Shown piece by piece: positions 1-7,729 of a DNA stretch of 16,821 nt (its first letter is position 1; each line of letters begins with the position of its first letter). The position numbers were made by a program, and so were the translations under genes. The stretch spans positions 1 to 16,821 of the forward strand of contig JBJTOZ010000164.1 in the NCBI GenBank assembly GCA_046074825.1, read 5' to 3'. The notes under the pieces are model-generated. The model saw only the letters and a list, made by a program, of their open reading frames with translations. It ran no database searches and was not told where the DNA came from. The stretch is from JAGVSR01 sp046074825 (GTDB lineage Bacteria > Pseudomonadota > Alphaproteobacteria > Rhizobiales > Hyphomicrobiaceae).

Positions 1-1272
1 CGCCCCTTTTGAAACAAGTGTAATTCTTTTTTGATTATCAACGCCTATAATACCAGAAGTGACCCCTGCAAGAACGGCTTCGATAAAACTGTGACGTTCT
101 GAGAGTTGAGCATTGGTTGATATTAAAGCATCCCTCTGAAACTTTAATTCCCGTGTCATGGTGTTAAAAGTGCTGGATAGGCGTCGGAGGTCTCCCTCTC
201 CTCTTTTTTCTGGTAGTTCAACTTCTAAGTTTCCTTTGGAAACTTCTTGCGCTCCTGCAATCAGCCTGCGGATGGGGGCAACGAAACGACCTGTAAACCA
301 AAGGCCTGCCCAAATAGCAGCGAGAAGCGCTGTTATAGAAATCATAGTATACATCAGTCCATGGGCTAGCTTTAATCCCCCACGCGCTTGACGAAGAATA
401 TTGTATTCATCGACCCTTTGTTCTGTGCGTTGAAGGTGGGCCATGACCTTAGGACTGACACCTCGAATAACGAGAAGATATTTGTCCTTAAATTTATTAA
501 GACGCGTGAGAGCCGCGATCCGTGCACGCTCAACTGATTTAATAATCGCCACATGCCCATTATCAGCTTCGAGTACGGCCGATTGTGGTGGAGCTATAAA
601 GGGATCCTTGTCTTTATCATCAAAAGCAGAGATGAGAAGTTGGCTTTGTGAATTGACAATATAAGCACTGCTTAAGTCTCGAAGTCCGGCCTGCGCAATC
701 AGCAGCTTTTTAAAATTCATCGGTTTATTTTGAATGTCATTGAAATCAGCCTCGATATCGCGCGCCATATTCGCGGCATCTGTTCGGATGACTTCTCCGT
801 GCTCCGCGAGATATTCGCGCGCAACAAAAAGAGAATTTTCAATTATCGCTCGGGTTCTTGAATTAAACCAGCTGTCAATCGCACGTGAAAAAGTCGTTGT
901 GGCGGCTATTGCTAAAACGATCGCTGGCAAGGCGGCAATCAACGAAAAAAGGGCAACGATCCGAACGTGCAGCCGCGCTCCTGGCACTTTTGCGCGCCAC
1001 GCACGTAACAACTGAATAGCTTGCCAGACGAGGATACCAATCATCGTCAGGATAAGTGAGATATTGAGTAAGAGCGCGAGAACAACAACCTCGTCACGAG
1101 GTGTGATGGGGGTAAGGCCAGTGAGAATAAAATAAGTTGCAAATCCCGAGACAAGAGAAAGGACAACCGTAGAAAGACCAACCCAAAAGGCGCGCTCTGA
1201 AGAATCTAAAGAAGGACCTTTCGGCGCTCCAAAGCCCTGCAGGAAATTGGCTTTCAGATTAAAGGTTGCCAT
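1..1272 (-). CDS. ntrY: NtrY-like membrane sensor histidine kinase, N-terminal part (cut by window edge)
   Basis: The minus strand is open from an ATG at 1272 to the left edge (424 codons, no stop), so only the N-terminal half is present. Three hydrophobic segments are visible at about residues 30-52, 62-86 and 104-127. An extracytoplasmic region follows to about 300, a fourth membrane segment lies at 305-327, then a HAMP linker (about 324-375) and the beginning of a PAS domain near 391, ending at the edge. This order matches NtrY, the sensor of the alphaproteobacterial NtrYX pair involved in nitrogen and redox control. The kinase domain and the partner ntrX would lie beyond the edge. The location downstream of ntrB-ntrC supports the name. 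An in-frame ATG nine codons upstream (1299) is an alternative start, but its GGAG touches the start codon. Confidence 0.9.
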   Translation of the reverse strand, partial: MATFNLKANFLQGFGAPKGPSLDSSERAFWVGLSTVVLSLVSGFATYFILTGLTPITPRDEVVVLALLLNISLILTMIGILVWQAIQLLRAWRAKVPGARLHVRIVALFSLIAALPAIVLAIAATTTFSRAIDSWFNSRTRAIIENSLFVAREYLAEHGEVIRTDAANMARDIEADFNDIQNKPMNFKKLLIAQAGLRDLSSAYIVNSQSQLLISAFDDKDKDPFIAPPQSAVLEADNGHVAIIKSVERARIAALTRLNKFKDKYLLVIRGVSPKVMAHLQRTEQRVDEYNILRQARGGLKLAHGLMYTMISITALLAAIWAGLWFTGRFVAPIRRLIAGAQEVSKGNLEVELPEKRGEGDLRRLSSTFNTMTRELKFQRDALISTNAQLSERHSFIEAVLAGVTSGIIGVDNQKRITLVSKGA

Positions 1273-1525
1273 CTGTCGCCTGTCCTGTGTCGCTGGCATC
1301 TCCACAGATAACAGCAAGACTGTTGCAGGCCTTCAGACCGCCAAGCATAGGATCAGACTTTCCTGCGCTTTTCGTTTTCAATCTGTACCCAAAACAACCA
1401 CGCATCACGAAGATTACCCTCACTCCTTGGCACCATAGCAGTCACCAGACACACCAACTGTGACATTTTCGCGACAAAACGGTCAAGATCGGAGACGTGG
1501 TTAGATGGGGAGAAAGTAGAAAGGA
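1273..1525. other. ntrC-ntrY intergenic region (253 nt)
   Basis: This gap interrupts an otherwise tightly packed minus-strand operon. I see no strong hairpin with a T-run, no clear -35/-10 pair and no sigma54-type -24/-12 element for ntrY. A promoter or processing site for ntrYX is the likely reason for the gap, but that is inference. Confidence 0.5.
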
Positions 1526-2968
1526 TCAGCTAACACTGCGAAACACCTTAATATTTAAATCTTTTATTCGGTTTCGCAGTGTGTTTCTATTCAGTCCTAA
1601 AAGTTCTGCAGCGCGTATTTGATTGCCGCGCGTCGCTGTCAACGCGGCCGCAATGAGGGGATATTCCACTTCTTTTAAAACGCGATCGTAAAGACCAGAA
1701 GGGGGAAGTGTGTTTCCAAATTCTGCAAAATAAGTCGCTAAATGATTTTCTATCATCTCCGAAAGATTTTGTGCGGAGATCGCTTTATCGGAAGGTCGGA
1801 GTGGGGTTGCTTCTCCTAAATGATGCTCAATCATATTCTCGGTTATAAGCTCCTCTGTATGAAGAGCTACAACGCGCCTTATAAAATTTTCTAATTCACG
1901 CACATTGCCTGGCCAAGAATGCGTTTTTAGGCGCTCGAGTGCACCCTGCTCGATCGATCTTTCCCCAAGACCTTCGCGAGATATTAGTCGAAGAAAGTGG
2001 CGTGTTAAATCTCCGATATCCTCTACCCGCTCACGCAGGGGAGGCAGCCGAAGGGGAACAACATTGAGACGATAAAAAAGATCCTCTCGAAAAAGACCAT
2101 TGTGTATTTGAGTGCGGAGATCTCGATGTGTTGCAGCAATAATTCTCACATTGGTGCGGATCGGTGTTCTTCCTCCAACTGTAGAGTATTCCCCCTCTTG
2201 TAAAACTCTCAGTAACCGTGTTTGGGCTTCAAGAGGCATGTCTCCTATTTCATCGAGAAAAAGGGTCCCCCCTTCTGCCTGTTCGAAACGGCCTTGCGTG
2301 CGCGCTTGGGCTCCAGTGAAGGCTCCTTTTTCATGACCAAAGAGTTCGCTTTCAATTAATTCTCTTGGAATAGCAGCCATGTTAATCGCAACAAAGGGAC
2401 CTCTTCGACGCTTTCCATGATCATGTAAAACTCTTGCAACGAGCTCTTTTCCTGTACCGCTTTCTCCAGAAATCATGACCGTGAGATCAGTTTGCGTTAG
2501 CCTTGCTAAGGCTCGATAAATTTCTTGCATCGCTGGAGAACGACCTATGAGAGGTAAGTCTTCAGCTTCGCTAGTCTTATTTTCTTTTTCAGTTTTTTTC
2601 CCTCGCGACGAAAGAGCTCGTGCAACAACAGAAACGAGTTCTGCTAGATCAAAGGGCTTGGGTAAATATTCATAAGCTCCTTTCTCTGCTGCAGTTAAAG
2701 CCGTCATGAGCGTATTTTGGGCACTCATTACAACAATAGGCAGATCGGGTCGTATTTTCTTAATTCTGGGAATAAGATCGAAGGCATTTTCGTCGGGCAT
2801 CACAACATCAGTAATAATAACATCTCCTTCTCCTTCGCTAATCCAACGCCAAAGGGTTGCAGCATTACTTGTTGCGCGGGGAAGATATCCTGCACGAGCC
2901 AATGCTTGATTAAGAACTGTCCTTATCGCTGTATCATCATCCGCAATGAGTATAGTTCCAAGCGCCAT
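1526..2968 (-). CDS. ntrC: Nitrogen regulation response regulator NtrC (sigma54 activator)
   Basis: A full-length 480-aa NtrC. The receiver domain (1-120) has the acidic cluster D10-D12, phospho-acceptor D54 in a TDVVMPD context, and K104. The sigma54-interacting AAA+ domain (about 140-370) carries Walker A GESGTGKE at 168-175, the sigma54-contacting GAFTGA loop at 215-220, and a Walker B GGTLFLDE at 233-240. A Fis-type helix-turn-helix is at about 449-472. Phosphorylated by NtrB, such proteins activate sigma54 promoters of nitrogen assimilation genes. The start lies 2 nt after the ntrB stop, so the pair is surely co-transcribed. All residues needed for activity are present. The family assignment is firm, and the name NtrC rather than NtrX rests on the ntrB neighbour and the intact GAFTGA. 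Confidence 0.97.
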   Translation of the reverse strand: MALGTILIADDDTAIRTVLNQALARAGYLPRATSNAATLWRWISEGEGDVIITDVVMPDENAFDLIPRIKKIRPDLPIVVMSAQNTLMTALTAAEKGAYEYLPKPFDLAELVSVVARALSSRGKKTEKENKTSEAEDLPLIGRSPAMQEIYRALARLTQTDLTVMISGESGTGKELVARVLHDHGKRRRGPFVAINMAAIPRELIESELFGHEKGAFTGAQARTQGRFEQAEGGTLFLDEIGDMPLEAQTRLLRVLQEGEYSTVGGRTPIRTNVRIIAATHRDLRTQIHNGLFREDLFYRLNVVPLRLPPLRERVEDIGDLTRHFLRLISREGLGERSIEQGALERLKTHSWPGNVRELENFIRRVVALHTEELITENMIEHHLGEATPLRPSDKAISAQNLSEMIENHLATYFAEFGNTLPPSGLYDRVLKEVEYPLIAAALTATRGNQIRAAELLGLNRNTLRNRIKDLNIKVFRSVS

Positions 2969-2970
2969 CT

Positions 2971-4134
2971 CTATACACCCTTGTTATTCTGATTGTGCAC
3001 CTTCTGATGATCGAGCGGCAGAAGGATGCGGAAGACAGTTTTTCGCGGCTCGCTTTCGAATTCTATAATTCCACCATGATCGTTGATGATTTTTGCGACA
3101 AGTGCGAGACCAAGACCTGTCCCGTTATGCTTTGTAGTTACAAAGGGATCAAAAAGATGCGCTCTAATTTGTTCTAGCACTCCTTCCCCATTGTCTTCGA
3201 TTTGAATGAGAAGAGGTAAGCTTACTCTTACGGTACTGCCTGGTACTAATAGTCGAACACCCGGCCGAAAAGCCGTTTGGATGAGAATTCGCCCCTGATC
3301 TTCGCTTGAGGCGAGAGCCTCGGAAGCGTTTTTTACCAAATTTAAAAAAGCTTGAATGAGTTTATCTCGATTACCCGAAAGAGCAGGCAAGGAAGGATCG
3401 TATTCTTCGATTATGCGAATTTTTTTAGCAAATCCGGATCGTGCTAACTGAACAACATGATTGAGAACGTCATGTATATTTACATCGGTTTTAGAAAGGG
3501 GGCGTTCATCTCCGAAGATTTCCATGCGATCTACGAGACTGCGAATGCGATCTGTTTCTTTGCAAATGAGTTGTGTAAGACTGCGATCTTGATCACTAAG
3601 AGTGGGCTCTAAAAGTTGGGCCGCTCCTCTGATGCCTGAGAGTGGATTTTTAATTTCATGGGCAAGAATTGCCGCCATTCCAGAAACCGTTCGGGCTGCT
3701 GCGCGATGGTTGAGTTGGCGTTCAATCATTTGCGCCATGTTCCGCTGTTGCAGCATAAGGAGAATATGAGTTTCTGTGTGCCCAAAAAATCCGGCATACA
3801 CATCAATCAATTTTGGAAAGAGAAGTTTGGGGGCATGAAGAAGAATTCCGTATTCGTTTACGGTTTCTTGTGTTTGACGCACCTGTTGGACTAAGTTGAG
3901 TATTGGACTACTAAATCCTAAGAGAGCATCAAGTGTTTCTCTGCGAAGAACTGAAAGACTTGTAGAAAAAAATGCTTCAGCTGCGGTGTTCGCGTATGCA
4001 ACAGTGTTATCTTCGCGCAAAACAAGAATAGGATGTGGCAGAGCTTGTAAAAGGTGCTCAAAATCGATACCCGAATTTTGGGGCGTTAAAACTTTATGAG
4101 ATGAAGATAGTTTTTCAGATTGATGTCTCATCAT
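2971..4134 (-). CDS. ntrB: Nitrogen regulation sensor histidine kinase NtrB
   Basis: 387 aa, with no membrane segment. An N-terminal PAS domain (about 24-130) is followed by the dimerisation/phosphotransfer helix with H159 in an AHEIKNPL box. The ATPase domain has N269 in the N-box (NLVKNASEAL), a G1 box DNGEG at 314-318 and a G2 box GTGLGLAL at about 338-345. This is the cytoplasmic NtrB/GlnL kinase that phosphorylates NtrC under nitrogen limitation and is normally held in phosphatase mode by PII (no glnB gene is in this window). Its ATG overlaps the dusB stop by 4 nt (ATGA), implying translational coupling. A second methionine immediately follows the first, so the true start may be one codon later. 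It is slightly longer than the enterobacterial protein. Confidence 0.96.
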   Translation of the reverse strand: MMRHQSEKLSSSHKVLTPQNSGIDFEHLLQALPHPILVLREDNTVAYANTAAEAFFSTSLSVLRRETLDALLGFSSPILNLVQQVRQTQETVNEYGILLHAPKLLFPKLIDVYAGFFGHTETHILLMLQQRNMAQMIERQLNHRAAARTVSGMAAILAHEIKNPLSGIRGAAQLLEPTLSDQDRSLTQLICKETDRIRSLVDRMEIFGDERPLSKTDVNIHDVLNHVVQLARSGFAKKIRIIEEYDPSLPALSGNRDKLIQAFLNLVKNASEALASSEDQGRILIQTAFRPGVRLLVPGSTVRVSLPLLIQIEDNGEGVLEQIRAHLFDPFVTTKHNGTGLGLALVAKIINDHGGIIEFESEPRKTVFRILLPLDHQKVHNQNNKGV

Positions 4135-5126
4135 GCGGCCAAACTCATTGCCTCCGCGTACGCGTCATCCAGCCCTTGAAGCACTTTTTGTGGATTTTCA
4201 TCGGTACAAAGACGGTGCCTCCATTTAAGAAGCGCAGTGTCATCGAGCCCTGCAGATTTCAAATACCACCCGATATGCTTACGAGCATTTTTTAATCCAT
4301 GAGTAACGCCATAATGTTCCAGCATTGCTTGAATGTGGTCTTGAGCAATTTGTCTTTGGTCAGAAAGAAGGGGTGCTCCAAGATCAACCCCGGTTTTTAA
4401 ATAGTGAGCAAGACGGGCTGGAAGCCACGGAGCTCCATATGCTCCTCGTCCGACCATGATGCCATGCGCATTAGAAGCCTTTAGAGCATTTTTGGCATCC
4501 TCTGGCTTAACAATATCGCCATTGATGATGACAGGGATATTCACTGCCGCTTGTACAGAGCGCACGAAGGACCAATCTGCTCGTCCTTTGAAAAATTGGT
4601 TACGCGTTCTTCCATGAACTGTAATTAAGAGTATGCCTGCATTTTGAGACTGTGCTGCCAATTCGGCTGCGTTACGATTTTGATCGTCCCACCCCAGACG
4701 CATTTTTAAAGTAACGGGAATTTTCACTGCGGAGACGACAGCTTCAATCAGAAAAAGAGCTTGCTGTAGATTGCGCATGAGAGCGCTTCCGCACGCCCGA
4801 CCCGTCACTTCTCGAGAGGGACATCCCATATTGATATCTATCACATCAGCACCGTGACTTTCGGCAATGCGCGCTCCCTCCGCCATATAATAAGGTTCGC
4901 TGCCAACGAGTTGGACAACATGAGGGGACAAACTTCCTCCTTGGCTGCGGCGGCAGACATCCGGACGGTTTTTGATGAGTTCCGCGCTAGCAACCATCTC
5001 TGTCACAACGAGCCCTGCTCCGAGTTTGGCCGCAAAGTGTCGAAAAGGAAGATCTGAAACTCCTGTCATAGGAGCCAGAAAAACTGGATTTTTGGGCTTG
5101 AGAGTTCCAATTCGGAGATCAGACAT
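4131..5126 (-). CDS. dusB: tRNA-dihydrouridine synthase DusB (NifR3-like)
   Basis: 331 aa from the chosen start. It has the Dus TIM-barrel motifs in order: LAPMTGVSDLPFR at 17-29, INMGCPS with the catalytic cysteine C102, KMRLGWDD, HGRTRNQFFKG, NGDI and the phosphate-binding GRGAYGAPW. The FMN enzyme reduces specific tRNA uridines to dihydrouridine using NADPH. In alphaproteobacteria this gene (once called nifR3) classically heads the ntrBC operon, as it does here. An upstream TTG at 5156 would add ten residues but lacks a ribosome-binding site. The ATG at 5126 follows an AAGGAG (somewhat far, about 17 nt) and gives a protein beginning right before the conserved LRIG strand. Confidence 0.95.
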   Translation of the reverse strand: MSDLRIGTLKPKNPVFLAPMTGVSDLPFRHFAAKLGAGLVVTEMVASAELIKNRPDVCRRSQGGSLSPHVVQLVGSEPYYMAEGARIAESHGADVIDINMGCPSREVTGRACGSALMRNLQQALFLIEAVVSAVKIPVTLKMRLGWDDQNRNAAELAAQSQNAGILLITVHGRTRNQFFKGRADWSFVRSVQAAVNIPVIINGDIVKPEDAKNALKASNAHGIMVGRGAYGAPWLPARLAHYLKTGVDLGAPLLSDQRQIAQDHIQAMLEHYGVTHGLKNARKHIGWYLKSAGLDDTALLKWRHRLCTDENPQKVLQGLDDAYAEAMSLAA

Positions 5127-5317
5127 CGCTCGTGTAAACTTTTCTCCTTGTTCCAAAAGCTTAATATTAAAGCAGTGACAAGAGGTGCTCAGAATTTAAG
5201 CATCCTAGTCAGTTCTCAATGAGGACGCAAGAGGGTCAAATGCTCACAAACGAATTCAGTTTTCAAATCCTCCGGCTTATGCACTGGTGAAAAAAGCTCC
5301 ATTTAAAGGATTATGAA
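5127..5317. other. Divergent intergenic region dusB / ispDF
   Basis: 191 nt separating two divergent transcription units, so it should hold promoters for both the dusB-ntrBC operon and ispDF. I could not pick a convincing -35/-10 pair on either strand. Only the AAAGGA ribosome-binding site of ispDF (5305-5310) is clear. Confidence 0.5.
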
Positions 5318-6514
5318 GTGCGAATTGCTGCTTTGATTGTCGCTGCCGGTCGTGGATCCCGTACTGGTCTCAACTCCCCAAAACAATATGCAAACTTGAA
5401 CCAAAAAACCGTTCTAGCGCATGCTCTAGATGTTTTTTCCCTACATCCCTCCGTGGACCTCGTCCAGGTTGTTGTTCATCCAGAGGACACAGCACTCTAT
5501 GCCAAGACTGTGTGTTCACTCTCCTCAACGGAAAAAGTTCTGTCGTCGCTTCATGGAGGACAGACACGCCAAGAGTCTGTTCTCTTAGGACTTGAAGGTC
5601 TCAGTACGCATCATCCTGACATTGTACTCATACACGATGCGGCTAGGCCTTTCGTAACCAAAGAAGTGATTGACACAGTTCTTGGCGCTTTGAAAAGAGC
5701 ACGTGCGGTTGTACCAGCTCTAAAAGTGAAAGATACATTGAAAAAAGCTGATCCTGAAGGGGGTATACTTGGTACAATTCCACGAGAGCATTTATGGCTC
5801 GCGCAAACACCGCAAGGCTTCTATTATGACGATATTCTTTCTGCGCATCGTAAAGCGGCTTCTCTTCATCTCCATGAATTTACGGATGATTCAGCTCTTG
5901 CAGAGTGGGCAAAAATCTCTGTTCGTGTTGTTGAGGGAACATCAGAGAATTCAAAAATTACAACGGCTCAAGATCTCATAGACGCCCACAAAAAAATTGA
6001 ACACCTCATGTCAAAAAACATGCAACCTCGGATTGGAACCGGTTTTGATGTCCATCGTTTTACCTCAGGGCACAGTGTGTGGCTCTGCGGAGTTGAAATT
6101 CCCCATAGTCAAAGCTTAGAAGGACATTCCGACGCCGATGTGGGATTGCACGCTCTGACCGACGCCCTTCTCGGAGCAATTGGAGACGGGGATATTGGAC
6201 TACACTTTCCCCCTTCGGACCCTCAATGGAAAGGGGCAGCATCGCATCTTTTTCTCAGCGATGCAGCGCGCAGAGTACGCATAAAGGGAGGCTCTATCGT
6301 CAATGTCGATGTCACTCTTTTGTGCGAGGAACCCCGAATTGGACCGCACAGAACAGCCATGCAAAACCGTATAGCTCAAATTTTGAGCATCTCAGTCGAT
6401 AGGATAGGAATTAAGGCAACCACAACGGAAGGTTTGGGTTTTACGGGTCGGAGAGAGGGAATTGCCTGCTTAGCAACCGCTCTTGTACTCCCTCCGTTCT
6501 CCTCAGACCTCTAA
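5318..6514 (+). CDS. ispDF: Bifunctional IspDF (MEP cytidylyltransferase / MECDP synthase)
   Basis: 398 aa carrying two non-consecutive enzymes of the MEP isoprenoid pathway in one chain. The IspD half (1-~228) has the nucleotide-binding LIVAAGRGSR and SPKQY motifs, HDAARPFV and the SENSKITT segment. It activates 2-C-methyl-D-erythritol 4-phosphate with CTP. The IspF half (from ~238) has zinc ligands D244 and H246 in GFDVHRF and H278 at the end of GHSDADVGLH, plus the C-terminal ATTTEGLGFTGRREGI segment. It forms the cyclic diphosphate. IspE, acting between them, is not in the window. The fusion is typical of alphaproteobacteria. The start is a GTG at 5318, seven nt after AAAGGA; an ATG at 5313 is out of frame. 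Confidence 0.97.
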   Translation: MRIAALIVAAGRGSRTGLNSPKQYANLNQKTVLAHALDVFSLHPSVDLVQVVVHPEDTALYAKTVCSLSSTEKVLSSLHGGQTRQESVLLGLEGLSTHHPDIVLIHDAARPFVTKEVIDTVLGALKRARAVVPALKVKDTLKKADPEGGILGTIPREHLWLAQTPQGFYYDDILSAHRKAASLHLHEFTDDSALAEWAKISVRVVEGTSENSKITTAQDLIDAHKKIEHLMSKNMQPRIGTGFDVHRFTSGHSVWLCGVEIPHSQSLEGHSDADVGLHALTDALLGAIGDGDIGLHFPPSDPQWKGAASHLFLSDAARRVRIKGGSIVNVDVTLLCEEPRIGPHRTAMQNRIAQILSISVDRIGIKATTTEGLGFTGRREGIACLATALVLPPFSSDL

Positions 6515-6524
6515 ATTATTTCCC

Positions 6525-6556
6525 CCGCGACATTGACCCCTCTGGCAGAATCGCGG
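6525..6556. repeat. Inverted repeat before the MarR gene, possible operator
   Basis: A perfect 6-bp inverted repeat, CCGCGA (6525-6530) and TCGCGG (6551-6556), is separated by 20 nt. It begins 10 nt after the ispDF stop. No T-run follows, so it is not an intrinsic terminator. Its position ahead of marR makes an autoregulatory site conceivable, but the long spacer is not typical of MarR operators. Confidence 0.25.
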
Positions 6557-6633
6557 CACACCCCCCATAGAGAAGTTGTATGATCAAAATAGAATGTTCC
6601 ATCGGGAGCATTTCTTCCTCAGAGAGGCCCTCA

Positions 6634-7122
6634 ATGAATATCATGACACAGGCTGTTGAAAAGGCGGCCCAAGACCAAAGTAATATGTCTGACATTGCAG
6701 AAAGTACAGCTGCCTCATGTCTTGCAACACGGGTTCGACAACTCTCACGCATCATAACGCGAGTCTATGATGATGCGATGAGACCCCTTGGAATAACGGC
6801 AAGCCAATATACGTTGTTGGCTCAATTAGCTGCTCACGATGGGATCACTGCTGTAGAAATTGGCCACGATCTTGATATTGAAAAATCGACCTTGTCGCGA
6901 AATTTAAAACGTCTTTTAGCACTCACCCTGATTGTCATGGATCCTCCTGCTGGCCGTCGTGGCCGTGGTCTCCATCTCACGCCTAAAGGGCAAGCTGTAC
7001 TGAAAGACGCATTTCCCGTTTGGAAAAATGCTCAATCTCATACGATATCTGTCATGGGAAATGACTCACGTTCAACTCTTGATGCTCTTCTGAAGCAGGC
7101 TGAAAAGCTTGTTGCTCCGTAA
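6634..7122 (+). CDS. MarR-family winged-helix transcriptional regulator
   Basis: 162 aa from the chosen start. A dimerisation helix (about 31-50) leads into the winged helix-turn-helix, with LGITASQYTLLAQLA at 52-66, recognition helix EKSTLSRNLKRL at 83-94, and a basic wing rich in Gly/Arg (about 103-119) ending in LTPKG. MarR proteins are dimeric DNA-binding repressors or activators, often released by small ligands or cysteine oxidation. A cysteine lies at C29 next to the dimerisation helix, but whether it senses anything is unknown. The effector and target genes cannot be told from the sequence. An in-frame ATG at 6580 would add 18 residues. I prefer 6634 because AGAGAGG precedes it by 6 nt and the extra residues are not conserved-looking. 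The gene ends in a strong terminator and is probably monocistronic or the tail of the ispDF unit. Confidence 0.85.
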   Translation: MNIMTQAVEKAAQDQSNMSDIAESTAASCLATRVRQLSRIITRVYDDAMRPLGITASQYTLLAQLAAHDGITAVEIGHDLDIEKSTLSRNLKRLLALTLIVMDPPAGRRGRGLHLTPKGQAVLKDAFPVWKNAQSHTISVMGNDSRSTLDALLKQAEKLVAP

Positions 7123-7156
7123 ATTAAACTGGCTATCAAACGACACGCTCATTATG

Positions 7157-7190
7157 AAAGGCTAATGCCATTCTGCATTAGCCTTTTTTT
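7157..7190 (+). terminator. Strong intrinsic terminator after the MarR gene
   Basis: A perfect 12-bp stem (7157-7168 pairing with 7175-7186) with a 6-nt loop runs straight into a T-run ending at 7190. It ends the ispDF/marR transcript. Confidence 0.92.
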
Positions 7191-7216
7191 ATTACCTTCT
7201 GTCGAGTTTGGTCTCC

Positions 7217-7717
7217 ATGATTTCTGATGAACTTGTGAAGTTGGCCTTCTCCTTTGTGAACCTAGCTCGACAGTGCGGTCTAAAAGTTGCAACCGCAGAA
7301 AGTTGCACAGGAGGACTTCTCTCTGGCGCCCTCACTGAAATTCCAGGATCTTCAGAAATCTTTGAATGTGGATTTATTACGTATTCTAACGAAGCAAAAA
7401 CCAACATGTTGGGTGTCGATCCTAACCTCCTTTCTCACTATGGTGCCGTCAGTCAGGAAGTCGCAATCGCCATGGCTGAAGGCGCTCTGGCTCATTCAAG
7501 AGCAAATATCTCTGTTGCAATAACAGGAATTGCCGGCCCAACGGGGGCCACACTTTCGAAACCAATAGGTCTTGTCCATTTCGCTGTTGCCAAAGTGGGT
7601 CAAAACACTCTTCCTGAAGTCGTGCATTTCGAAGACATAGGTCGCAATCGCGTACGAGAAGCTGCCGTCAAAAAAGCAATTTCTCTTTTAATAGAACGCA
7701 TCAACCAAAACAAATGA
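7217..7717 (+). CDS. pncC: PncC-type nicotinamide-nucleotide amidohydrolase (CinA C-terminal family)
   Basis: 166 aa, consisting only of the CinA C-terminal domain. It shows the family hallmarks AESCTGG at 27-33 (conserved serine S29), GFITYSNEAK at 52-61 (conserved Y56 and K61), VAITGIAGPTG and KPIGLVHFA. Enzymes of this family deamidate nicotinamide mononucleotide to nicotinate mononucleotide in pyridine nucleotide salvage. The N-terminal CinA domain found in fused proteins is absent. A TTG at 7208 is an alternative start. I chose ATG 7217, although neither has a good ribosome-binding site. The start sits only 26 nt after the upstream terminator, so its promoter must overlap that terminator or the leader must be very short. 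The next gene starts 12 nt after its stop. Confidence 0.92.
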   Translation: MISDELVKLAFSFVNLARQCGLKVATAESCTGGLLSGALTEIPGSSEIFECGFITYSNEAKTNMLGVDPNLLSHYGAVSQEVAIAMAEGALAHSRANISVAITGIAGPTGATLSKPIGLVHFAVAKVGQNTLPEVVHFEDIGRNRVREAAVKKAISLLIERINQNK

Positions 7718-7729
7718 ACATAAGGCTTT

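Noticed and set aside
1353..1436. A 27-codon minus-strand open frame (ATG at 1436) in the ntrC-ntrY gap, with GGTGA five nt upstream
   Set aside because: Too short to judge, with no recognisable motif or signal. Frames of this length arise by chance in a 253-nt gap.
1441..1470. TGGCAC near 1430 as a sigma54 promoter element
   Set aside because: The -12 GC is not at the required spacing and the element points away from ntrY.
5127..5156. TTG start giving dusB ten extra residues
   Set aside because: No ribosome-binding site in front of it, and the added residues precede the conserved start of the family.
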